This document shows, in pieces, positions 6,383 through 12,299 of a stretch of DNA of 12,299 nucleotides (positions are counted from its first letter, which is position 1; the number at the start of each line of letters is the position of its first letter). The stretch is taken from contig JALRKU010000442.1 of the NCBI GenBank assembly GCA_023254755.1, forward strand, positions 1-12,299. Direction: 5' to 3'. The stretch is from Aeromicrobium sp. Lineage in GTDB: Bacteria > Actinomycetota > Actinomycetes > Propionibacteriales > Nocardioidaceae. Under the pieces are notes generated by a model. It saw only the letters and a list, made by a program, of their open reading frames with translations, was not told the origin of the DNA and did not search any database. Both the position numbers and the translations under genes were made by a program.

Positions 6383-7635
6383 CCACTTCCGTCAACGAGC
6401 TGATCGTCGCGCAGCCCAGCCAGAGCTGCGACGTCGAGCTGGCCAAGGGTCCGTGGGAGTTCGACGCGGTGCCGGGGTACGGCCCCGGCGCGTCCGAGCT
6501 CGACGTCATCCCCGAGCCGGTCACCCGTCCGGGTCAGCTGCCAGCCGCCTACCAGCGCATGGCCGACGACGAGCTGCACGCCCGCATCCGGGCGGCCAAG
6601 GAGGCACTGGGCGATCGGCTCGTGATCCTCGGTCACTTCTACCAGCGCGACGAGGTCGTGCAGTACGCCGACTTCGTGGGCGACTCGTTCCAGCTGGCCA
6701 ACGCCGCGCTCACCAAGCCAGACGCCGACACGATCGTGTTCTGCGGGGTGCACTTCATGGCCGAGACGGCCGACATCCTGGCCCGCCCCGAGCAGCACGT
6801 GATCCTGCCGAACCTGGCCGCCGGCTGCTCGATGGCCGACATGGCCGACGAGGACTCGGTCGAGGACTGCTGGGAGCAGCTGATGGAGCTGTACGGCGAG
6901 ACGGCCGCCGACGGGCGCGCCTCGGTCATCCCGGTCACCTACATGAACTCGTCGGCCGCGCTCAAGGCGTTCTGCGGCCGTCACGGCGGCATCGTCTGCA
7001 CGTCCAGCAACGCCGCGACCGTGCTGGAGTGGGCGTTCGAGCGCGGCCAGCGCGTGCTCTTCTTCCCCGACCAGCACCTCGGCCGCAACACCGCCAAGGC
7101 CATGGGCGTCAGCGTCGACGACATGCCGATGTGGAACCCGCGCAAGCCGCTGGGCGGCAACACCGAGGCCGACCTGGACAAGGCGCAGGTCATCTTGTGG
7201 CACGGCTTCTGCTCGGTCCACAAGCGGTTCACCGTCGCCCAGATCGAGAAGGCCCGCGCGGAGCACCCCGGCGTCAAGGTGATCGTGCACCCGGAGAGCC
7301 CCATGCCGGTCGTCGACGCCGCCGACGCGAGCGGCTCGACCGACGCCATCCGCAAGTTCGTCATCGCGTCGCAGCCCGGCGACACGATCGCGATCGGCAC
7401 CGAGATCAACATGGTCAACCGGCTCGCCGCGGAGTTCCCCGACCGCACGATCTTCTGCCTCGACCCGGTCGTGTGCCCCTGCTCGACGATGTACCGCATC
7501 CACCCGGGCTACCTCGCGTGGACCCTCGACCAGCTCGTCGAGGGCGAGGTCGTCAACGAGATCGTGGTGGCCGACGACGTGGCCCGCGACGCCAAGGTCG
7601 CGCTCGAGCGCATGCTCGCGGCGCTGCCGAAGTAG
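6379..7635 (+). CDS. nadA: Quinolinate synthase A
   Basis: NadA condenses iminoaspartate with dihydroxyacetone phosphate to quinolinate in de novo NAD synthesis, using a 4Fe-4S cluster. The 418-aa protein belongs to the longer NadA form. It shows LVILGHFYQRDEVVQYADFVGDS, the cysteine segment NLAAGCSMADMA (Cys150), HGFCSVHKRF (Cys278) and DPVVCPCSTMYRIHPG (Cys366 and Cys368). One cysteine from each of these three segments is expected to coordinate the cluster. Conserved PVTYMNSSAALKAF and FPDQHLGRNT sit between them. The start ATG overlaps the nrtR stop by four bases, indicating translational coupling. nadB begins 13 bases after the stop. The nearby cysteine desulfurase gene fits with the need for a cluster. 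Confidence 0.97.
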   Translation: MTTSVNELIVAQPSQSCDVELAKGPWEFDAVPGYGPGASELDVIPEPVTRPGQLPAAYQRMADDELHARIRAAKEALGDRLVILGHFYQRDEVVQYADFVGDSFQLANAALTKPDADTIVFCGVHFMAETADILARPEQHVILPNLAAGCSMADMADEDSVEDCWEQLMELYGETAADGRASVIPVTYMNSSAALKAFCGRHGGIVCTSSNAATVLEWAFERGQRVLFFPDQHLGRNTAKAMGVSVDDMPMWNPRKPLGGNTEADLDKAQVILWHGFCSVHKRFTVAQIEKARAEHPGVKVIVHPESPMPVVDAADASGSTDAIRKFVIASQPGDTIAIGTEINMVNRLAAEFPDRTIFCLDPVVCPCSTMYRIHPGYLAWTLDQLVEGEVVNEIVVADDVARDAKVALERMLAALPK

Positions 7636-7648
7636 GAGGTCGAGACCG

Positions 7649-9235
7649 ATGCGGATCATCGTGGTGGGAAGCGGCGTGGCCGGTCTGACGGCCGCCCTCG
7701 ACGCCGACGCGGCCGGACACGAGGTCGTGCTGTTCAGCAAGGCCGACCTCGCGCAGAGCAACACCCGGTACGCCCAGGGCGGTGTCGCGGTGGTCACCGA
7801 CGCGATGTCCGATCCGGGCGCCCCGAAGCTCGGCGACTCGGTCGAGGCGCACGTCCAGGACACCCTCGTCGCCGGGGCGGGGCTGTCCGACGAGGACACC
7901 GTCCGCATCCTCGCGGCCGAAGGTCCTGCGTTGATCGACGAGCTGATCGCCCGCGGCGTGCAGTTCGACCGTCACGACGGACAGCTGTCGCACGGTCTGG
8001 AGGCCGCGCACTCGTTCGAGCGGATCCTGCACGCCGGCGGCGACGCCACGGGCGCCGGCATCGCGTACGCGCTGGTCGGCCGGGTGCGCGAGTCGGGCGT
8101 CGAGATCCACGAGCGCAGCACGGTCGTCGACCTCGTGCTCACCGACGGCGTCGTGACCGGTGTGAGCCTGCTCGACGGTGGTCAGGTCGAGGCCGACGCC
8201 GTGATCCTCGCGACCGGGGGAGCGGGGCAGCTCTTCCCGTACACGACCAATCCAGAGGTCGCGACGGCCGACGGGCTCGCGATGGCGCTGCGGGCCGGCG
8301 CGGTGGCGGCCGACCTGGAGTTCTACCAGTTCCACCCGACGTCCTTGAACGCTCCGGGCAACTTCCTGGTGTCCGAGGCGGTCCGGGGCGAGGGTGCGGT
8401 GCTGATCGACGCCGAGGGCAAGCGGTTCATGCTCGACGTCCATCCCGACGCCGAGCTGGCGCCTCGTGACGTGGTCGCTCGCGGCATCGCGAACCAGATG
8501 GCGCTGCAGCCCGGCGTCCCGGTACGACTCGACGCCACGGCGCTCGGGGGTGAGTTCCTCGCGAGGCGCTTCCCCAACATCGACGCCGCCTGCCGCGCCC
8601 AGGGCTTCGACTGGGGCGTCGAGCCGATCCCCGTCACGCCGGCCGCCCACTACTACATGGGAGGCGTCCGCACCGACGAGTGGGGCCGCACGTCCCTGCG
8701 CGGTCTGTACGCGGTCGGCGAGGTCGCCTGCAACGGGCTGCAGGGCGCCAACCGTCTCGCGTCGAACTCGCTGCTCGAGGGCGCGGTCTACGGCAGGCGC
8801 GTGATCGACGGTCTCGCCCACCCCGCACCCGACCACGACTTCGCGCACCCCGGCACCGGCCAGGGCACCGCGTGGGCCGAGCCCACCGTGCTCGATCTCG
8901 ACGTCACCGAGGGGTCCGAGTTCGGCCGTGCCGACCTGCAGCAGCTGATGTGGGACGCCGCGGGGCTGTCGCGTGACGGCGCCGACCTGGAGGCCGCAGC
9001 CGCCGAGCTCGCCGGGTGGCGGGCGCCGCGGGTCACCGACGCGAAGTCGGCCGAGGACGCCAACCTGCTGGTCGTCGCGCGGGCCGTGGTCGCCTCGGCG
9101 CTCGTCCGGCGCGAGTCGCGGGGCGGTCACTTCCGCAGCGACTTCCCCGAGACCGACCCGGCGCAGGCCGTCCACTCGTGCGTCGTGGCCGCTGGCCACG
9201 GGGTGGTCGTGGAGGCGGGAGCCGTCGGTGCTTGA
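7649..9235 (+). CDS. nadB: L-aspartate oxidase
   Basis: This FAD enzyme oxidises L-aspartate to iminoaspartate, the substrate of NadA. The protein is 528 aa, close to the usual 530-540. The N-terminus has the dinucleotide-binding fold IIVVGSGVAGLTAALDA (GxGxxG, residues about 3-19), followed by SNTRYAQGGVAVV, characteristic of NadB. Later come HGLEAAHSFERILHAGGDATG, the active-site segment FYQFHPTSL (His229), AAHYYMGGVRTDEWGRTSLR (His334), and NRLASNSLLEG (Arg369) near the end of the FAD domain. The C-terminal helical domain includes RRESRGGHFRSDFPE, which is typical of the succinate dehydrogenase/fumarate reductase flavoprotein superfamily. GGAGG precedes the ATG by 9 bases. The last codons overlap the nadC start by 8 bases. 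Confidence 0.97.
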   Translation: MRIIVVGSGVAGLTAALDADAAGHEVVLFSKADLAQSNTRYAQGGVAVVTDAMSDPGAPKLGDSVEAHVQDTLVAGAGLSDEDTVRILAAEGPALIDELIARGVQFDRHDGQLSHGLEAAHSFERILHAGGDATGAGIAYALVGRVRESGVEIHERSTVVDLVLTDGVVTGVSLLDGGQVEADAVILATGGAGQLFPYTTNPEVATADGLAMALRAGAVAADLEFYQFHPTSLNAPGNFLVSEAVRGEGAVLIDAEGKRFMLDVHPDAELAPRDVVARGIANQMALQPGVPVRLDATALGGEFLARRFPNIDAACRAQGFDWGVEPIPVTPAAHYYMGGVRTDEWGRTSLRGLYAVGEVACNGLQGANRLASNSLLEGAVYGRRVIDGLAHPAPDHDFAHPGTGQGTAWAEPTVLDLDVTEGSEFGRADLQQLMWDAAGLSRDGADLEAAAAELAGWRAPRVTDAKSAEDANLLVVARAVVASALVRRESRGGHFRSDFPETDPAQAVHSCVVAAGHGVVVEAGAVGA

Positions 9236-10070
9236 GACGCGCCAGATCCGCAAGGTCGTCGAGGCGGCGCTCGACGAGGACGCGCCGTGGGGCGACCTGA
9301 CGTCGCAGACCCTGGTGCCCGCGTCCGCCGTCGCCACCGCGGCCCTGACCGCCCGCGAGGCGGGCGTCTTCGCCGGAGCCGAGGTGTGGGTGGTCGCCAT
9401 GACCACGCTCGACCCCTCGGTGGAGGTCACGCTGCACGTCGCCGACGGCGACCGCTTCGAGGCCGGTGCGGTGCTCGCCGACGTCACGGGCCCGGCTCGC
9501 GCGGTGCTGCAGGCCGAGCGGGTCGGCCTGAACCTCGTGCAGCGGATGACCGGCATCGCCACCCTCACCGCGCGCTACGTCGAGGCCGTCGCGGGCCACG
9601 ACGTCCGCATCGCCGACACCCGCAAGACCACGCCGGGGCTGCGCGCCCTGGAGCGGCACGCGGTCCGCTGCGGTGGCGGCCACAACCACCGGTACTCGCT
9701 GTCCGACGCAGTGATGGCCAAGGACAACCACCTCGCGGTCGTCGGCGACCTCACCGCCGCCCTGCGCCGAGCCAGGGCCGAGCTGCCTCACACGACCCAC
9801 ATCGAGGTCGAGGTCGACCGCCTCGAGCAGCTCGACGCCGTCCTCGCCGCCGACGCCGCGGGCACGATCATGCTCGACAACTTCTCCCTCGACGAGCTGC
9901 GCCGGGGCGTGGAGGTCGTCGCCGGTCGCGCGGTCGTCGAGGCCAGCGGGGGCATCACCCTCGACACGATCGCCGACGTCGCCGCCACCGGCGTCGACGT
10001 CATCAGCGTCGGCGCCCTCACCCACAGCGTCCGCGCCCTCGACCTCGGCCTCGACGTGGTCGTGTCGTGA
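9228..10070 (+). CDS. nadC: Nicotinate-nucleotide pyrophosphorylase (carboxylating)
   Basis: NadC (quinolinate phosphoribosyltransferase) converts quinolinate and PRPP to nicotinate mononucleotide, CO2 and pyrophosphate, the committed exit to the common NAD pathway. The 280-aa protein has the usual length. Conserved elements are EDAPWGDLTSQTLVP at the N-terminus, GLNLVQRMTGIATLT, and the active-site run IADTRKTTPGLR (Asp130, Arg132, Lys133). These are followed by RCGGGHNHR (Gly149-151, His152), MAKDNH (Lys165), then IEVEVDRLEQ, IMLDNFS, VEASGGI and ISVGALTHS. The GTG at 9228 was chosen because the protein begins at the family N-terminus and GGGAG lies just upstream; the in-frame sequence further upstream is antisense-like frame shadow inside nadB. 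It overlaps nadB by 8 bases. Confidence 0.97.
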   Translation: MLETRQIRKVVEAALDEDAPWGDLTSQTLVPASAVATAALTAREAGVFAGAEVWVVAMTTLDPSVEVTLHVADGDRFEAGAVLADVTGPARAVLQAERVGLNLVQRMTGIATLTARYVEAVAGHDVRIADTRKTTPGLRALERHAVRCGGGHNHRYSLSDAVMAKDNHLAVVGDLTAALRRARAELPHTTHIEVEVDRLEQLDAVLAADAAGTIMLDNFSLDELRRGVEVVAGRAVVEASGGITLDTIADVAATGVDVISVGALTHSVRALDLGLDVVVS

Positions 10071-10098
10071 TGATCGCCCGAGCCGTGGGTCCGGTCTG

Positions 10099-11487
10099 GT
10101 GATCTACCTCGACGAGGCCGCGACGACGCCCGTGAAGCGGGAGGTCATGGAGGCCATGTGGCCCTATCTGGGCCCCCGGTTCGGCAATCCGTCGAGTCAC
10201 CACGAGGTCGGGGAGGCCGCGGCCGCCGGGCTGGAGCAGGCGCGGGCCGACGTCGCGACGTTCCTGGGGGCCCGCCCGTCGGAGATCACCTTCACCTCCG
10301 GCGGCACCGAGTCCGACAACACCGCCATCAAGGGCATCGCGCTCGCGCAGCCGCGCGGACGGCACGTCATCGTCTCGGCCGTCGAGCACCCCGCCGTGCT
10401 CGAGTCGGCGGCCTGGCTCGGTCGTCTCGGGTACGACGTCGACGAGCTGCCCGTCGACCGCTTCGGCATGGTCCATCCGGAGTCGCTCGACGCCGTGCTG
10501 CGCGACGACACGACGCTCGTCTCGGTGCAGCTGGCCAACAACGAGGTCGGCACGATCCAGCAGGTCGAGACGCTCAGCCGCATCGCCGCCGAGCGCGGGG
10601 TCCCGTTCCACACCGACGCGGTGCAGGCCGCCGGATGGATGGACCTCGACGTGTCGCGGCTCGGGGTGCAGGCGCTCAGCATCAGCGGACACAAGCTGGG
10701 AGCCCCCAAGGGCGTCGGGGTCCTGCACGTGCACCGACGCACGCCGTTCGAGCCGCTGATCCACGGGGGTGGGCAGCAGGGTGGCCGCCGCTCGGGCACC
10801 GAGGCCGTCGCCCTGGCGGTCGGCATGGCGGCAGCCCTTCGCCTCGCCGCAGGCGGCGACCCCGGCGACGTCATCGAGCGCCGCGACGCCTTCATCGCTC
10901 GCGTGCTCGCCGAGAACGTCGGTGCGCAGCTCACCGGTCATCCGGCCCACCGGCTGCCCGGGAGCGCGTCGTTCGTCTTCCCGGGCCGCAGCGGCGAGTC
11001 GGTCCTGCTCGACCTCGAGCGGCACGGCGTGGTGTCGTCCAGCGGATCGGCGTGCGCCGCGGGCAGCGACGAGCCGAGTCACGTCCTCACGGCGATGGGC
11101 TACGACCGCGAGGTGGCGCAGACCGCCGTGCGCTTCACGTTCGGACGCGACGTCACCGGCGAGCAGCTCGACCTTGCCGCTGGACAGGTTGGCGTTCTCG
11201 GTGCCGGCGGGGCGCGGACGCACGCGGCCGGTGATCTTGACCACGTATTCCGAGCGCAGGCGATCGGCCGCGGCAAAGGCCTCGGCGGTGTCCGGATCGA
11301 ACACGCACTGCAGCACGCCTTCGCGGTCGCGCAGGTCGATAAAGATCACGCCACCGTGATCGCGGCGGCGATGAACCCAGCCGCAGACGGTGACGGTTTC
11401 GCCGGTCAGCGCTTCGGTGACCTGGCCGCAGTAGTGGGAACGCATCATTTTGGAAATGCTTTTTGTAAGGGGCAAAGCGAGCCTTGA
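10099..11487 (+). CDS. Cysteine desulfurase (NifS/IscS type), truncated and run on into foreign DNA
   Basis: This PLP enzyme takes sulfur from cysteine as a protein persulfide, supplying Fe-S clusters or tRNA thiolation. The authentic part runs from the GTG at 10099 to about 11,155-11,175 (residues 1 to ~355). It has IYLDEAATTP, ITFTSGGTESDN, VSAVEHPAVLE, ANNEVGTIQ, FHTDAVQAAG, the PLP lysine in SISGHKLGAPKG (Lys199), the RSGTE segment, and the catalytic loop SSSGSACAAGSDEPSHVL (Cys319). The family normally needs about 20-30 more residues after FGRDVTGEQLD. From there the frame continues to a stop at 11487, but those ~105 codons are antisense to a proteobacterial aspS and are not part of the gene. 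It lies 28 bases after nadC, so it probably belongs to the NAD operon and may help build the NadA cluster; a role in tRNA 2-thiouridine synthesis is equally possible. Confidence 0.9.
   Translation: MIYLDEAATTPVKREVMEAMWPYLGPRFGNPSSHHEVGEAAAAGLEQARADVATFLGARPSEITFTSGGTESDNTAIKGIALAQPRGRHVIVSAVEHPAVLESAAWLGRLGYDVDELPVDRFGMVHPESLDAVLRDDTTLVSVQLANNEVGTIQQVETLSRIAAERGVPFHTDAVQAAGWMDLDVSRLGVQALSISGHKLGAPKGVGVLHVHRRTPFEPLIHGGGQQGGRRSGTEAVALAVGMAAALRLAAGGDPGDVIERRDAFIARVLAENVGAQLTGHPAHRLPGSASFVFPGRSGESVLLDLERHGVVSSSGSACAAGSDEPSHVLTAMGYDREVAQTAVRFTFGRDVTGEQLDLAAGQVGVLGAGGARTHAAGDLDHVFRAQAIGRGKGLGGVRIEHALQHAFAVAQVDKDHATVIAAAMNPAADGDGFAGQRFGDLAAVVGTHHFGNAFCKGQSEP
11155..11175. other. Chimeric junction between actinobacterial and proteobacterial DNA
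   Basis: On the plus strand cysteine desulfurase homology fades after FGRDVTGEQLD. On the minus strand AspRS homology ends abruptly at GKVELLA, and the expected continuation of the anticodon-binding/hinge region is missing. Both endings use the same bases, GGCGAGCAGCTCGACC (11158-11173), which fits either gene and could be the microhomology at which two molecules were joined. Base composition also drops and A/T-rich spots appear only to the right of this point. Confidence 0.85.
11165..11448 (-). CDS. aspS: Aspartyl-tRNA synthetase, N-terminal fragment (cut by junction)
   Basis: AspRS charges tRNA-Asp. About 95 codons are present, covering the OB-fold anticodon-binding domain: MMRSHYCGQVTEALTGETVT, then VCGWVHRRRDHGGVIFIDLRDREGVLQCVFDP, SEYVVKITGRVRPRP, and NANLSSGKVELLA. 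This is the bacterial-type AspRS. The MMRSHYCG opening and the RRRDHGGVIFIDLRDREG block look gammaproteobacterial, not actinobacterial. The first of two adjacent ATGs (11448) is given as the start; 11445 is equally possible because no strong ribosome site is visible. The catalytic domain is absent: past about 11,165 the frame stays open only because it is antisense to the cysteine desulfurase. A TACAAT promoter lies about 60 bases upstream. Confidence 0.88.
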
Positions 11488-11504
11488 GGCCTCGCGAGGC
11501 GCGC

Positions 11505-11534
11505 ATTGTACGCACCTGCGGCATCGCGGTCGAA
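11505..11534 (-). promoter_or_regulatory. Probable aspS promoter
   Basis: Minus-strand TACAAT (11505-11510) is one base off the TATAAT consensus. TTCGAC (11529-11534) is a weak -35, 18 bases away. Transcription would begin near 11,498. It lies between the fmdB terminator and aspS, giving aspS its own start. Confidence 0.55.
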
Positions 11535-11584
11535 ACACACCGGAATATTGGCCCAGCGAGCCGGCTCGGGGGCACGGATGAACG

Positions 11585-11609
11585 AAAACGCCCCCGCGAG
11601 CGGGGGCGT
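11585..11609 (-). terminator. Intrinsic terminator after fmdB
   Basis: Read on the minus strand, ACGCCCCCGC and GCGGGGGCGT pair over 9-10 bp around a very short loop (11588-11609), and the stem runs into TTTT then CGTT. The GC-rich stem plus U-run is a classical Rho-independent terminator, 46 bases after the fmdB stop. Confidence 0.85.
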
Positions 11610-11655
11610 GCGGGGGACGGTCAGGCCGACCCCAAAAAGCCTTGCGAAGACCCGC

Positions 11656-11955
11656 TCAGGAGCTGGAGGTCGTGGTCGAGGCGGCCGGCGCGGCGCTGCT
11701 GGCCGAGCTGCTGCTGTCCGACCCCGCCCCGGACGACGAGGCGCCACCACCCTCGGCCAGGTTGCGCTTGCCGGCGGATTTGAAGTCAGTCTCGTACCAG
11801 CCGCCGCCCTTGAGCCGGAAGCCGGCCGCAGACATCTGCTTGGTCAGCGCCGGCTTGCCGCAGGCCGGGCAGTCCTTGGCCGGCGGGTCGGACATGCGAT
11901 GGGAAATCTCGGACTGCTGACCGCACTCGGTGCAAAAGTATTCGTAGATGGGCAT
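11656..11955 (-). CDS. fmdB: FmdB-family zinc-ribbon protein
   Basis: The 99-aa small protein has an N-terminal zinc ribbon, MPIYEYFCTECGQQSEISHR, with Cys8/Cys11 and Cys29/Cys32 (DCPACGK) as the four zinc ligands. The family block GFRLKGGGWYETDFKSAGKRN follows at about residues 45-65. The last ~30 residues are a low-complexity Ser/Ala/Thr/Gly tail, probably disordered. FmdB proteins are often annotated as regulators, from formamidase and methanol genes in Methylophilus, but their molecular role in most bacteria is unknown. A zinc-ribbon gene just upstream of aspS is a common arrangement in beta- and gammaproteobacteria, which supports the origin of this segment. It ends in its own terminator, so co-transcription with aspS is probably limited. 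Confidence 0.93.
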   Translation of the reverse strand: MPIYEYFCTECGQQSEISHRMSDPPAKDCPACGKPALTKQMSAAGFRLKGGGWYETDFKSAGKRNLAEGGGASSSGAGSDSSSSASSAAPAASTTTSSS

Positions 11956-11980
11956 TGAAAAGTTCTCGTGCCGGGCCGCT

Positions 11981-11997
11981 CGATGAGCGACTCATCG
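11981..11997. repeat. Short inverted repeat in the fmdB leader
   Basis: CGATGAG and CTCATCG form a 7-bp stem with a CGA loop, 26 bases upstream of the fmdB start. It may be a small leader hairpin or an operator; nothing else supports either reading. Confidence 0.3.
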
Positions 11998-12063
11998 GGC
12001 CGGTGGCGCTATTTTCAAGGTCCGGACCGGCCTGCGCCAGTCCCGCCCTCGCCCGATCAACCT

Positions 12064-12089
12064 GCGGTCCGGGACAAAACCCGGACCGC
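12064..12089 (-). terminator. Strong hairpin after the ferredoxin reductase gene
   Basis: GCGGTCCGGG and CCCGGACCGC are perfect 10-bp complements around a six-base loop, nine bases beyond the stop of the minus-strand reductase gene. The minus-strand 3' flank is AGGTTGAT rather than a U-run, so termination may be weak or need Rho. Its position and stability make a terminator the simplest reading. Confidence 0.55.
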
Positions 12090-12097
12090 GCCCGCGA

Positions 12098-12299
12098 TCA
12101 GGCTGCCGCCGGTGCGACCGGCAACAGACTCTTGAGCGCCACCGACTCGTCGGCCAGCACGCCTGGATCAACCTTGACGCGCTCGGCCACCAGCTTCTTG
12201 GCCACCATGAAATCCTGCGCCCGGCTCACCGAGTCGACCGCCAGCAGCACGCCATCCTTGAGGTAGAACGCAAGGAAACTGCGGTTCTCGGGCGAGCCG
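12098..12299 (-). CDS. Ferredoxin/rubredoxin reductase family protein, C-terminal end (cut by window edge)
   Basis: The last 66 residues of a minus-strand gene enter from the right edge. They read ENRSFLAFYLKDGVLLAVDS, then VSRAQDFMVAKKLVAERVKV, then DPGVLADESVALKSLLP before a stop. This matches the Reductase_C domain of FAD-dependent NAD(P)H:ferredoxin/rubredoxin reductases, the group containing BphA4, AlkT and putidaredoxin reductase. These pass electrons from NAD(P)H to small iron-sulfur proteins. The FAD- and NAD-binding domains lie outside the window, so the redox partner cannot be named. It is the upstream neighbour of fmdB on the same strand and is separated from it by a strong hairpin. 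Confidence 0.85.
   Translation of the reverse strand, partial: GSPENRSFLAFYLKDGVLLAVDSVSRAQDFMVAKKLVAERVKVDPGVLADESVALKSLLPVAPAAA

Noticed and set aside
6349..7908. A 519-codon minus-strand open frame opposite nadA
   Set aside because: It has no recognisable domain and lies opposite a certain gene in an operon.
7553..9568. A 671-codon minus-strand open frame opposite nadB and nadC
   Set aside because: NadB and NadC on the plus strand have full sets of family motifs and coupled starts; the minus frame has none.
10018..11160. Continuation of the minus-strand aspS frame leftwards from the junction
   Set aside because: No AspRS catalytic motifs appear, and it is antisense to the cysteine desulfurase. 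It is only an accidental run-through.
11956..12030. Minus-strand TTGAAA as a -35 for fmdB
   Set aside because: The hexamer 17 bases downstream is a poor -10 match, so no promoter is claimed.
11160..12299. Horizontal transfer of a proteobacterial segment into the actinobacterium
   Set aside because: There is no integrase, transposase, flanking repeat or attachment site, and two housekeeping genes are cut at one point. A chimera explains this better.

Overview
The window joins two unrelated genomes. Positions 1 to about 11,160 are very GC-rich, densely packed DNA from an actinobacterium, with a mycobacterial-type LigB, a translational ileS T-box, an NrtR/nadABC operon, GTG starts and apparent leaderless genes. 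A member of the Nocardioides/Aeromicrobium group would fit, but that genus-level guess is inference. Positions from about 11,175 to 12,299 are proteobacterial, most likely gammaproteobacterial, carrying aspS, fmdB and a ferredoxin reductase. The two parts meet inside two truncated genes on opposite strands, a cysteine desulfurase and aspS. That is the signature of an assembly or amplification chimera rather than a natural arrangement.

Layout of the actinobacterial part: (1) the 5' portion of ileS (minus strand), preceded by a T-box leader with an isoleucine ATC specifier and a TGGTACCGCG core. (2) A set of small genes: a GyrI-like ligand-binding protein (minus), a VOC/glyoxalase-fold protein (plus), a DinB/DUF664 protein (plus), an SRPBCC protein (minus) and an 85-aa protein of unknown function (plus). 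(3) ligB, an ATP-dependent DNA ligase (minus). (4) A plus-strand NAD operon, nrtR-nadA-nadB-nadC, followed 28 bp later by a NifS/IscS-type cysteine desulfurase. A good -35/-10 promoter and a candidate NrtR palindrome lie upstream of nrtR.

The NAD operon is functionally coherent. NadB oxidises aspartate to iminoaspartate, NadA (a 4Fe-4S enzyme) condenses it to quinolinate, NadC makes nicotinate mononucleotide, NrtR senses NAD-pathway status, and the desulfurase can supply sulfur for the NadA cluster.

The proteobacterial part, read on the minus strand, has the C-terminal end of a ferredoxin reductase, a strong hairpin, fmdB with its own intrinsic terminator, then a promoter and the first ~95 codons of aspS, cut by the junction.

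I did not find a convincing undescribed system. The points most worth checking are the chimeric junction, the NrtR operator, the degenerate Nudix box, and the cluster of apparently leaderless genes. No gene-free stretch exceeds about 260 bases. The longest, 1187-1440, is mostly the T-box leader.
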